In this document: positions 9,086-18,215 of the stretch, piece after piece
Layout of the letters: each line of letters starts with the position of its first letter
Position numbering within the stretch: position 1 is the stretch's first letter
Source: Priapulus caudatus
Taxonomy: Eukaryota; Priapulida; Priapulimorpha; Priapulimorphida; Priapulidae
Length of the DNA: 20,408 bases
Direction of reading: 5' to 3'
Assembly: GCF_000485595.1 (NCBI RefSeq)
Contig: NW_014577381.1
Span: 307,898 to 328,305, forward strand
Translations under genes and position numbers: made by a program
Notes under the pieces: generated by a model
What the model was told of the DNA's origin: nothing
Seen by the model: only the letters and a program-made list of their open reading frames with translations
The model's database searches: none

Positions 9086-10477
9086 TGTACTGTACTCTTT
9101 GTACGCCCAGCGACGGGGGCGTCTCTGAGTACACCCAGCGACCTGCACTCTCAGTACACCAGCGACCTGCACTCTCAGTACACCCAGGCGATCTGTACTC
9201 TGAGTAACCTAGGACCTGTACTCTGAGTACACCCAGCCACCTGTACTCTGATACACCCAGCGACCTGTACTCTGAGTAACACCCAGCGACCTGTACTCTG
9301 AGTACACCCAGCGACCTGTACTCTGAGTACACCCAGCGAATCTGTACTCTGAGTACACCAAAGCGACCTGTACTCTGAGTACACCAGCGACCCGTACTCT
9401 CAGTACACCCAGCGATCTGTACTCTGAGTACACCCAGCGATCTGTACTCTGATAACCCAGCTACTGACTCTGAGTACACCAGCGACCGTACTGTGAGTAC
9501 ACCCAGCGACCTGTACTCTGATACACCAGCTACCTGTACTCTGAGTACACCCATCGACCTGTACTCTGAGTACACCCAGCGATCTGTACTCTGAGTACAC
9601 CAGCTACCTGTACTCTGAGTACACCCATCGACCTGTACTCTGAGTACACCAGCGACCTGTACTCTGAGTACACCCAGCGACTGTACTCTGTGTACACCCA
9701 GCGACCTGTACTCTGAGTACACCAGCCACCTGTACTCTGAGTACACCCAGCGACCTGTACTCTGAGTACACCAGCGACCTGTACTCTGAGTACAGCCAGC
9801 GACCTGTACTCTTTGAGTACACCAGCGACCTGACTCTGAGTACACCCAGCGACCCGTACTCTGAGTACACCCAGCGACCTGTACTCTGAGTACACCCATC
9901 ACCTGTACTCTGAGTACACCCAGGACCTGTACTCTGAGTACACCATGCGACCTGTACTCTGTGTACACCCAGCGACCTGTACTCTGAGTACACCCAGCCA
10001 CCTGTACTCTGAGTACACCCAGGACTGTACTGAGTACACCCGACTCTCTGAGTACACCCGCGACCTGTACTCTGAGTACACCAGCGACCTGTACTCTGAG
10101 TACACCAGCGACCCGTACTCTGAGTCACCCAGCGACCTGTACTCTGAGGTACACCATCGACCTGTACTCTGGTACACCCAGCGACCTGTACTCTGCAGTA
10201 CACCAGCGACCTGTACTCTGCGTACACCCAGCGACCTGAACTCTTGAGTACACCCAGCGACCTGTACTCTGAGTACACCCAGCGACCTGTACTCTGGAGT
10301 ACACCAGCGACCTGTACTCTGCGTACACCAGCGACTGTACTCTGAGTACACCCAGCGACCTGTCTTGAGTACACCCAGCGACCCGTACTCTGAGTACACC
10401 AGCGAGCCTGTACTCTGAAGTAACCCAGCGACCTGTACTCTGAGTACACCCAGCGACCGGGGCGTCCCTGAGTACAC
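9086..10477. repeat. 25-bp minisatellite with an internal palindrome, about 55 units
   Basis: Period 25 bp. The consensus is CTGTACTCTGAGTAC followed by ACCCAGCGAC. Each unit contains GTACTC-T-GAGTAC, a 6-bp perfect inverted repeat around one base. Common variants are AGCGAT, AGCTAC and ATCGAC in the linker and loss of one C from ACCC. The outermost units differ from the rest: both contain GGGGCGT and end in CTGAGTACAC (9108-9133 and 10451-10477). The long minus-strand frame (8997-10001, Val-Tyr-Ser-Glu-Tyr-Arg repeats) is a repeat translation that changes frame with every one-base indel and is not a gene. Confidence 0.97.
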
Positions 10478-10689
10478 GTCGGCAACTGAGCGTCAACAAC
10501 GACGACGTCGCCGGTCGGACGTCGGCATGCCGAGGGGATCGGTTAATCCGCACGTCGGCCATGTTTGCCAAGCGCGTCGTCGGCGTGTGAGAAGAGCTGC
10601 GCCGACGCGCCCGCGGGGTCACGGAGTCACGGAATCACCGCTGTTTGCTCGCGAATGGGATTAGCCTATGATTTCCGCTCGAACGCGAC
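10478..10689. other. CpG-rich single-copy DNA
   Basis: Rich in GACGTCGG-like motifs and short direct repeats (GGTCACGGAGTCACGGAATCACC). No gene recognised. Confidence 0.5.
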
Positions 10690-10870
10690 GACGATGACGA
10701 CGACGACGACACGACGAATGACGACGCGACGACTGACGACGATGAGACGACTACGCGGACAACGACGACAACGACGCGACAACGACGACGACGACGGGAC
10801 GGACGACTACCGACGGAGACGCCGTCGACGACGGCGATGACGCCGCCGACGACGACAATGACGATGACGT
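10690..10870. repeat. GAC-rich trinucleotide tract
   Basis: Imperfect (GAC)n with frame-breaking insertions such as GACACGACG and GACGCGACG, and a CGACGGCG-rich end. Same strand sense as the array at 7623-7967 but much less regular. Confidence 0.9.
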
Positions 10871-11116
10871 GAGCCGTCGGCTGCTAACGACACGACCGGA
10901 GGTTAATATTAACAGAGACGGCTGCATGTCGAGAGGTTTTCCTCAGCGGCGTACACATATACTGCGGTATATACGGGGTACACACTACGGTGTGTGTACG
11001 CGGCAGGCCGTGTAGTCGTATCCCGTCACAGCGCCATCCTACAAAGACGCCTCTATTGACTCGTCCGTCGGAAGGCCTGCCATTGTGACGCTGTGATGGA
11101 TTTGGGGGGCCGCTAG
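10871..11116. other. Single-copy DNA with a small hairpin
   Basis: Contains GTACACAC (10978-10985) and GTGTGTAC (10992-10999), a perfect 8-bp inverted repeat with the 6-nt loop TACGGT. No gene recognised. Confidence 0.55.
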
Positions 11117-11249
11117 GCGCATGAATATACGCGCTAGGTTCCCGCGGGATGGGTGGCGCATTGTGCGTAGTTTCTTACGCAAACTACGGCCGAACGCAAT
11201 TGCGTTCGATTGACGAATTCGCGAGGGAGTTTGCGGGATATTCATGCGC
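11117..11249. repeat. Fold-back (imperfect palindromic) element
   Basis: The outer arms are GCGCATGAATAT (11117-11128) and ATATTCATGCGC (11238-11249), a perfect 12-bp inverted repeat with weaker pairing inward. Nested inside are CGTAGTTT (11166-11173) with AAACTACG (11181-11188) around a 7-nt loop, and the perfect 18-nt palindrome CGAACGCAATTGCGTTCG (11191-11208). Together they can fold as a multi-branched cruciform or RNA. It could be a small MITE/foldback transposon remnant or a structured RNA; no target-site duplication is clear. Confidence 0.6.
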
Positions 11250-11293
11250 TTATGACTTATTTATTACTTATTGAAGTCCTATTTACGATATAC

Positions 11294-11436
11294 CGATATA
11301 TATATATATATATATTTGCGTATGTGAGTGTGTGTGTGCGTGCATGTGTACGTGCGTGTGTGTGTGCGTGCGTGGGGGCATTGGCCTGCGTGTATATACG
11401 CGCGAGCGTGTGCGTGCATGTGTGTGGGGTGGGGTT
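11294..11436. repeat. Compound TA/GT microsatellite
   Basis: A short TA block (about 11294-11315), then degenerate GT/GCGT sequence to about 11436. Confidence 0.9.
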
Positions 11437-12627
11437 GGGGTGATGGGCTACGCGAATTAGGGTTAAAATACAAAACATAACTGGACACATTTCAGCCAAG
11501 GTTCCAACAAAATATTTATACACGCCAAGTTGCTCAACTACGAATATTCGCGCACTTATGGTACGTAACGTCCGTGCTAACCTTTGCGAATATTTAGTGG
11601 CAAAACCTGGCCGAACCTTGTAATCAATACACATTATTTTAACTTTAATATTTCGGAATGTTAGCAAGTTTATGCACTGCTAAGCGATAACCAGGTGATA
11701 ATTCTCTTTAACGTAGTGCGTGCTCATCTAGTATGAATCCCAGCATGCTCTGATCTCGAAGGGTGTGGTTGACGAATGATCAATCCATCCTATCAAATTG
11801 TCCGCCACGAATCGCAAAGTTTGTCTGATAAACCTGCTAGATTCTCTAATTACCAAAACATGCCGGTTTGCCAGATGCTTGCATCCACTGAGTAGCAACG
11901 AACGCACGAACGCGTTGAAAACGTTGATACGGTGATAAAAACTCGTACAAACACCGCGTACATCACTAAACATTAATGCGGTGTCTTAAAGTTGTCCACT
12001 GTGTTTTAGTTTAGTTAGATATCGACACCCGCGTGTCAGACAATCGAAGTTAGATAGTTAAGTGTATGTTAGAACTTTAGCATGTGCAGCGCCTGATTTT
12101 TATTGTTAAGCCCCCCACCCCCTGTAACCGATCTTGAGCTAAGTCGACATTACCCTTCTAGATTAATTATAACTCATTTTATTCGCCAAACACACGCGAT
12201 TCGATTACGTACGTTTCGTGTATGCATTTCACATAGTTTGTGAGGACTCTAGTCTGCGTGGACTCTAGCTACTTAATTTTACAACACTATATTTAGCATG
12301 AAACCCTACTCAGGGAGAGAAGCAACATAACGGTCACCCTTGTAATTTTAATTGCAAACGTTTCTAATTTTATTAATTAGAACGAATTATAATATAACTG
12401 TCGTATAATGTGTTCATGTGATGCGTGCGGGTCTCTTTAACATGAAGCTGAGAGAATAATGTCAAGATTTAAAACATATTTTAATGACGCTATATGGCAT
12501 ATTTTTGACTGTGGCACCCGGAGGGGCTCACGTTGCACATTGGTGTTAATTGCAGATACATACAAATGAACGTTCACGAATAGAGCGTTTCTCTAAATAA
12601 CTCCCTTAGTTTTCATTTTCTTTTCCT
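11437..12627. other. AT-rich single-copy DNA, no confirmed gene
   Basis: The longest non-repetitive stretch in the window. A minus-strand frame at 11728-11973 has no recognisable domain. A local inverted repeat pairs CAAGGTTC (11497-11504) with GAACCTTG (11613-11620), and GGACTCTAG is duplicated near 12244 and 12260. A single TTAGGGTT occurs at about 11457. No transposase, RNA gene or promoter cluster is visible. Confidence 0.55.
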
Positions 12628-12805
12628 AAGCGTGCGTGCGTGTGTGCGTGTACGTATGCGGCCGTACGTGCGTGCGTGCGTGCGTGCGTATTTGCGCCAT
12701 GTATGTGTGTGTGCGTGCGTGCGTCTCTGCGTGCGTACATGTGTGTGTGCGTGCGTGCGCGTGTGCGTATGTGCATGCGCGTGCGTGCGCGAGTGTGTGT
12801 ACGGA
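12628..12805. repeat. GCGT tetranucleotide tract
   Basis: (GCGT)n mixed with GTGT and GTAC variants. Cys/Val/Arg frames here are repeat translations. Confidence 0.92.
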
Positions 12806-13130
12806 GTAGCTTTGACAGTTACATTATTTATGCTTTTTAAAAATTGTTCCCATCGTTTATCTCCGTCTTCTCAGCTGCGCCTGCGCCGTAATTGTTGGTG
12901 CCGAGGTTGGCCAGGCGTCTGCCGGTGGTAATTGTGGTGCCGCCGTGAATGGCCGGGTCCCGCGGGGGCGGTCCGTGGGGGGTGCAACAGCCCGACGGCC
13001 GCCCCGCCATTGTTCGTAAAACCCCGCTCGTCACAATGGAACGTCGTCGCCCTGCCGTAACCGCTGTTTTGTTTCGCATCACACGTTAATTGTGTTTGCG
13101 TATGTGTTGGCCTGCCCGCCTCTGTGAAAA
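12806..13130. other. GC-rich single-copy island, coding potential unclear
   Basis: About 240 bp of CpG-rich DNA isolated between two GT-type tracts. A good 3' splice-site-like stretch, TATCTCCGTCTTCTCAG, ends at about 12873 on the plus strand. On the minus strand an overlapping frame from ATG 13018 to TAA 12837 has many codons ending in C or G and would end LANLGTNNYGAGAAEKTEIN plus six residues. Both strands look coding-like in different frames, and I recognise no family, so I do not call an exon. Confidence 0.4.
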
Positions 13131-13131
13131 C

Positions 13132-13133
13132 AC

Positions 13134-13165
<32 letters not shown>

Positions 13166-13166
13166 G

Positions 13167-13206
<40 letters not shown>

Positions 13207-13400
13207 CGTGTGTGTGTGTGTGTGATGTGTTGTGTGTGTGCTGTCGTGCGTGCGTGTGGTGTGGTGTGTGTGTGTGGTGTGTGTGTGTGCATGTGGTGTG
13301 TGTGTGTGGTGTGTGCATGTGTGTGCGCGCGTGGGGTGTAAGTGCGTGGGTGAAAGCGTACCTGAGTGTGCGCGCATGCGCGCGCGTGTGTGTGGGGTGA
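13132..13400. repeat. GT microsatellite
   Basis: (GT)n with GATGTG, GGCGTG and GCATGTG interruptions, ending in a GCGCATGCGCGCG block at about 13370-13386. Both-strand frames are repeat translations. Confidence 0.95.
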
Positions 13401-13698
13401 GGTGAGTGCGCATGCATTGTCGCTGCATCACAGTAACATTTACATTACGAAATTGATGCCGATTTTAATTTACAGGTAACAACACCTACCTGTCAACCAA
13501 ATACCTGTCGTCTCTGTACAGACCGAGTTCCTGCAGCATCCAAACACATCAGATCTACGTAACACTACACGAGTATAGAGAAAAACCCATAATGACAATG
13601 ATTTTATTGTGATTATTCTTGAGGCAGGGAATACATGTTTTGTAACAATAGAGGTCACTTACTAGGTACGCATCAGACTAAGTATACGTTTTAATACG
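13401..13698. other. Single-copy DNA, no gene seen
   Basis: Contains the hairpin ACAGGTA-(8 nt)-TACCTGT at 13473-13494, the left arm of which follows TTTTAATTT. Nothing else recognisable. Confidence 0.5.
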
Positions 13699-13750
13699 TA
13701 TATATATAGGTAATAATAAATAATATATACTATATATTATAATATATCAT

Positions 13751-13785
<35 letters not shown>
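13699..13785. repeat. TA microsatellite
   Basis: Alternating TA with TAA/ATT phase changes; near-pure from about 13753 to 13784. Confidence 0.95.
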
Positions 13786-13787
<2 letters not shown>

Positions 13788-14051
13788 AGCGGTGCGTCAT
13801 CATTGTTGTATATTTTTCCGTTGTAGATCTTCTCTTCTTCGCTTACAACTAGTGTTTCTTTACGGAAGCCCCACGTATCTGCATCAGATCGTAGCTGCTG
13901 GCTCGGGGGAACGCACCGCACAATTTAAATGCAAATGCGTCCTGCGTTACTCATGTTTGCTGCCACAATAACCGTAACCCAATCAACTTGTAATCGAAAT
14001 TAAAGCGCTGCTCAGCGACTGAGCGCGGATTAAGCCTCACGCACTGCTGCT
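13786..14051. other. Single-copy DNA with a spaced 9-bp inverted repeat
   Basis: GCGGTGCGT (13789-13797) and ACGCACCGC (13911-13919) are perfect complements 113 bp apart, immediately beside the TA tract. The interval is open on the minus strand from ATG 13921 (MRCVPPSQQLRSDADTWGFR at its start) and the frame runs on into the TA repeat. I recognise no family. Confidence 0.45.
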
Positions 14052-14672
14052 CACGAGGATGCTGCGTCGTCCCATGGGAGATCTCGTGGAGGATGCTGCG
14101 TGCTCCACGGGAGGATGCTGCGTGGAGGATGCTGCGTGGAGGATGCTGCGTGCTCCACGGGAGGAATGCGCGTGGAAGATGCTGCGTGCTCCGGCGGAGG
14201 ATGCTGCGTGGAGGATGCTGTCGTGCTCCACGGTGAGGATCTGCGTGAGGATGCTGCGTGGAGTGATGGCTGCCGTGCTCCACCGGGAAGGATGCCTGCG
14301 TGAGGATGCCTGGCGTGCTCCACAGCGGGAGGATGCTGCGCTGGAGGATGTCGTGGAGGAATGCTGCGTGCTCCACGGAGGATGCTGCGTGAGGATGCTG
14401 CGTTGCGCCCACGGAGGACTGCGCGTGGAGGATGCTGCGTGCTCCAAGGGAGGAATGCTGCTGGAGGATGCTGGCGTGCTCCCGGGAGGATGCTGCGTGG
14501 AGGATGCTGGCGTGGAGGATAGCTCGCGTGGGCTCACACGGAGGATGCTGCGTGAGGATCTGCGTGCTCCACTGGAAGGAGCGCGAGGCGTGGAGGAGCT
14601 GCGTGCTCCCACGGGAGATGCTGCGTGGAAGGATGCCTGGGCTGCTCCATGGGAGGATGCCTGGCCGTCCTA
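14052..14672. repeat. Composite minisatellite: 14-bp unit with an optional 8-bp insert
   Basis: The basic unit is GAGGATGCTGCGTG (14 bp). Every second or third unit carries an extra CTCCACGG, making a 22-bp version. CGTGGAG from a plain unit and CTCCACG from the insert are perfect complements, so each pair can form a 7-bp stem. There are many one-base indels. CCATGGGAG occurs only in the first (14072-14080) and last (14647-14655) units. Open frames on both strands are repeat translations. Confidence 0.95.
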
Positions 14673-15170
14673 TCTCATCCGTCCCTACAATCCTCGCGTT
14701 GATCAGAGCGGAGTATGAGACGCAATATCGCCAGAGCTCGCGGCGCATTACACAGCGCCATAAAACAATATAATTCCGAAATAATGGCAGCTTATACGAA
14801 CCAATGCGGCCGCGACGAAAGGGCACGCAAGGCAGGCGAGTCGCCCGTGACGCAGTTCACGCAGGCGCCACACCGCCTCCCGGGCGCCACGTAACAGGAC
14901 TTGATAAGGGATTACTCCAGATATTACGCCGGATAACAGTAATATAACATATGAAGGCAGAGCGACCAGCAGGGGTGGGCGCAGTATAGCTTCGCGCGTT
15001 TTGTGTTTGGGCTGGTCAGTCAGCACGGCCTGTGGTGGGACAGATAGCGCAATGTTATAGCCAGCTCCTAAAAACTCAACACGCGCGAGCAATATATTTT
15101 ATATAATCGCTGCTTGGCGTGCGCGCTGATCTGTGAGCTGTGGTGGTATACCCACCGCGTGTACAACAAC
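14673..15170. other. Single-copy DNA with an unexplained minus-strand open frame
   Basis: On the minus strand the interval 15092 to 14748 is open for 114 codons, with a hydrophobic stretch in the middle (Leu-Leu-Val-Ala-Leu-Pro-Ser-Tyr-Val-Ile-Leu-Leu-Leu). It has no ATG, is preceded by an in-frame TAA, and resembles no family I know. It is probably chance, or at most an exon remnant. Confidence 0.45.
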
Positions 15171-15300
15171 AATACACACACGCACGGCCCACGCACGCAC
15201 GAGAATGAATACAACATACACACATAGCAACGTACGCAACGCCGCCACACACACACGCGCGCGCACACACACGCACACACACACACACACACACAGCATA

Positions 15301-15331
<31 letters not shown>

Positions 15332-15345
15332 CACCCACACACCAC
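15171..15345. repeat. CA microsatellite
   Basis: Degenerate ACGC/CA sequence turning into (CA)n from about 15245, interrupted by CAGCATAC and CACCAC. Confidence 0.95.
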
Positions 15346-15751
15346 TGATGGTTGTGGTGACCGGTCACTGACGACGACACTCTATATACTACACTATATA
15401 CGAACTATATAGTTACGTATATCAGATATTTCAGCTGAACACACATCGGCCCCACGCACACGCATGCGACCGGCGTGCCTGGCGGTGGCCATATAAGTCA
15501 TCATTTACGTCCGCCGCCGCTTGAAGACGGAGCCTGTCGTCGGCGTTGTCGCGTGCTGTCATCGCGCGGCTGCGGCGTCGACGATGACGACCGGCTCGCG
15601 TGCGTGCGGGCAGACCGTCATTTTCACCATGCAGCCTGCCGCTGCTGTCGCCCGCAGCCGACGACGTCGGCCCGTAGCGGACGGCACGACGAGATCTCTT
15701 TGTGTCGTGACAACGGGATCTGCCCATCCTCTCATAGCCCGCAAAGCTCTG
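15346..15751. other. Single-copy DNA, AT palindrome then CpG-rich segment
   Basis: AACTATATAGTT (15403-15414) is a perfect palindrome inside a longer near-palindrome (about 15396-15422). From 15450 the sequence is CpG-rich with overlapping Arg/Ala-rich frames on both strands and no recognisable domain. Confidence 0.5.
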
Positions 15752-15892
15752 CTATATATATATATATATAAAAATATATAATAATATATATATATATATA
15801 TAATATATAATATATATATATATAATATATATCAAGAAGTCCATAATAGAAATATTATTTTCTATTATGGACTCTTGATATATATATATATT
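15752..15892. repeat. TA microsatellite interrupted by a hairpin
   Basis: TA alternation with TAA phase changes on both sides of the hairpin at 15831-15879. The whole block is close to self-complementary. Confidence 0.93.
15831..15879. repeat. Strong perfect-type hairpin (palindromic element)
   Basis: The left arm 15831-15852 and right arm 15859-15879 (TTTCTATTATGGACTCTTGA plus T) pair over 21 bp with one bulged A, leaving the 6-nt loop TATTAT. The flanking TA repeats extend the stem on both sides. It is either a tiny palindromic MITE inserted at TA or a hairpin that could be transcribed like a small-RNA precursor. Confidence 0.85.
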
Positions 15893-16414
15893 ATGCGCTG
15901 CCAATATGTCTGTGTGTTCGTCCGGTCTATGGTGCTTGACGACCTGTTGTCAACGGCTTTCGTGAGTAGATGTGGCCTGTCAGTAAGGTCTGAAATGTTC
16001 ATAACTCTTAACAGGACAAGGCGCTTAAAAGTTGTGACCTTTGCAGACTTCTTAAGCGTCAACAAGTATTTCGAGTATTTCTGTTTTTATTTTTTGCGAA
16101 TTTAGTCAGTTTGACACACCTAAACCACCTTTTAACCCTTATAAGCCACAAGTACCTCAAGATATTCCTCATCTTTTTGGGAAGAAAGTTAGTCTCGATT
16201 GTTTTTATAATCAAGTTGTCAGGCGGGCTACCCCCCCACTCTTTGCTATTATTTATACCGTTTTGTGAGTATTTGTAGCATATTTAACCGCATTCATACA
16301 TACAAGATAAACGCTCACACTAGTACACGTGCGTGCCAGATCCGTAAGACGGCGCTGCGCGCGCAAACATGCGTTTAACACAGGTATGCAACCTGCACGC
16401 ACAGCAGCCACGCA
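15893..16414. other. Single-copy DNA, no confirmed gene
   Basis: Frames are open on both strands at about 15893-16105 (plus, from ATG 15893, 70 residues) and minus 16065-15865; the two cannot both be real and neither matches a family I know. A run of seven Cs lies near 16231. No RNA gene seen. Confidence 0.5.
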
Positions 16415-16745
16415 CAGGATACAAGCAATACACGTACGCACGAATCAACCAAGCATAACACGTACGCACGCACGCACGCACGCACGCAAACGCACAGCAC
16501 GCGACGATACAAGCATACACTCACGCACGCACGGACACAAGCATACACGTACGCCGGCACCGCACGCACGCAACGCAGCGCACGACACAAATATTACACG
16601 CACGCAACGTCACAGCAACCACCACAAGCATACACGACCCACGCACAGGCAGCGACACACACACAAGCCATACACGTACTCACGCACGCACGTCACCGCA
16701 CAACACGGACCACAAGCATACACGTACGCACGCAACGCACGCACA

Positions 16746-16776
<31 letters not shown>

Positions 16777-17235
16777 CGGACACAAGCATATCACGCACGC
16801 ACGCACGGACACACACACAAGCATACACGTACGCCACGCCCGCACGCACGCACCGCAACACAACAGGACACACACACAACAAGCATACACGTACCCAACG
16901 CCACGCACGCACGGGACACGACAAGCACCACGCACGCACGAACGCACGCACAAGTCACACACAAGCATACACGTAGCCCACGCACGCAACGCACACACAC
17001 ACACACAAAGCATACACGTACGACCACGCACGCACGCACACAACACAGCACACAAGCCATAACACCGGTACCCACGCACGCACGCACGGACACAAGCAAC
17101 ACTACGCACGCACGCACAGCACACACAAGCATACACGTACCCACGCACAGCACGCCACGCACAAGCACACAAGCAATACACGTTACCGCAACGTCAACAC
17201 GGATCGAACGCAACAGTCACACACAAGCATATACA
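16415..17235. repeat. ACGC minisatellite with anchor ACAAGCATACACGTA
   Basis: Roughly eighteen copies of the anchor ACAAGCATACACGTA are separated by variable runs of CGCACGCACG, giving units of about 28-60 bp. The anchors vary by one-base gains and losses. The last partial copy is near 17223. Cys/Val/Arg and Thr/His/Ala frames here are repeat translations. Confidence 0.93.
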
Positions 17236-17620
17236 CACAGACCGATTCATTTCTATATAGAGTTGCCTGATGATGGATTCCACGTCGACATTCCATTGTC
17301 TTTCGCGTACGCCGAAATCTGGAGCAAATTATAGTCTTTACATTCGACTGAGTAGAGCTTACACGGGGGTAGCTCTAGTACTATAGCTAACACAGGGGGT
17401 CCAGTCATCGGAACACGGGTTGGAATCGCGCCGCCACTTGAGCCGCTACGAGCATGAAAAGGACGCGAACTACCGACGCATTCTCGTGGGGTCACGTGAC
17501 CGGTCGACTGAGCCGCGTCACCTTGGTGGATTCACGTAGCTTGTGTTCGCGAGCCGGGGAGTGTGATTAGCGCTTTCCCGAGATGCTAGCTAATCCGCTG
17601 ATCCCCCGATCTATCTCGCG
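17236..17620. other. Single-copy DNA with an E-box palindrome
   Basis: GTCACGTGAC at 17491-17500 is a perfect 10-bp palindrome matching the E-box recognised by TFEB/MITF-type bHLH factors. AGCTCTAGTACTATAGCT (17371-17388) is self-complementary at 16 of 18 positions. A minus-strand frame over 17253-17495 has no recognisable domain. No gene called. Confidence 0.5.
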
Positions 17621-17890
17621 CTGTCTCTCTCCCCTTTCTCACACCCTCTCTCTCTCTCTCGTGCGCGCTCTCTCGCACACACACTCTCTCGTGCGCGCGC
17701 ACTCTCTCTCTCACTCTCTCTTTGGTTCTCTATATCTCTGGCCCTCGTGCGCTCTCTCTTCCCCCTTCGCTCTCCCCTTTCGCTCTCCCCCTCTCTTTCT
17801 CACTACATCTATGCTCTTTGTCTGTCTTCCGCCTGTCCATCCATCTGTCCATGCCGTCCGTCTCTGTCTCTCTATCTATCTCTCTCATTT
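17621..17890. repeat. CT microsatellite (polypyrimidine)
   Basis: (CT)n with CCCTTTCG and GTGCGCGC interruptions, ending in a CTATCTAT/CTGTC block. First part of a CT-TA-GA arrangement. Confidence 0.94.
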
Positions 17891-17905
17891 TGACGAGGCC
17901 AAAAA

Positions 17906-17940
17906 ATATAATATATATATATATATATATAATATATATA
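17906..17940. repeat. TA microsatellite
   Basis: Short TA block placed exactly between the CT tract and the GA tract. Confidence 0.95.
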
Positions 17941-17975
<35 letters not shown>

Positions 17976-18170
17976 AGAGAGAGAAAGAGAGAGATAGCGA
18001 GAAGAGAGAGAGAGAGAGAGAAGAGATAGCGAGAGAGAGAGAGAGAGAGGGAGAGAGAGAGAGAGAGAGAGAGAAGAGAAGAGAGAATGAGAGAGAGAGA
18101 GAGAGAGAAGAGAGAGAACGAGAGAAGAGGAGAGAGAGAGAAGAGAGAAAAAAGAGCAGAGAGAGAGAAT

Positions 18171-18201
<31 letters not shown>

Positions 18202-18215
18202 AGAGAGAGAAAAGC
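17941..18215. repeat. GA microsatellite (polypurine)
   Basis: (GA)n with AAGAG and GATAGCGAGA interruptions. Arg-Glu (plus) and Ser-Leu (minus) frames are repeat translations. Confidence 0.96.

Noticed and set aside
8997-10001. 334-residue minus-strand open frame
   Set aside because: It translates the 25-bp minisatellite; the same peptide motif reappears in other frames after each one-base indel.
9086-10477. CRISPR array
   Set aside because: Units follow each other directly with no unique spacers, and the context is eukaryotic.
11457-11464. TTAGGGTT as an interstitial telomere repeat
   Set aside because: Single occurrence; no tandem array.
14748-15092. 114-codon minus-strand open frame with a hydrophobic middle
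   Set aside because: No ATG, an in-frame stop just upstream, no recognisable family and no clear splice signals; kept only as a remark in the region entry.
17253-17495. 80-residue minus-strand frame
   Set aside because: Begins at a GTG, no family recognised, no promoter or splice context.
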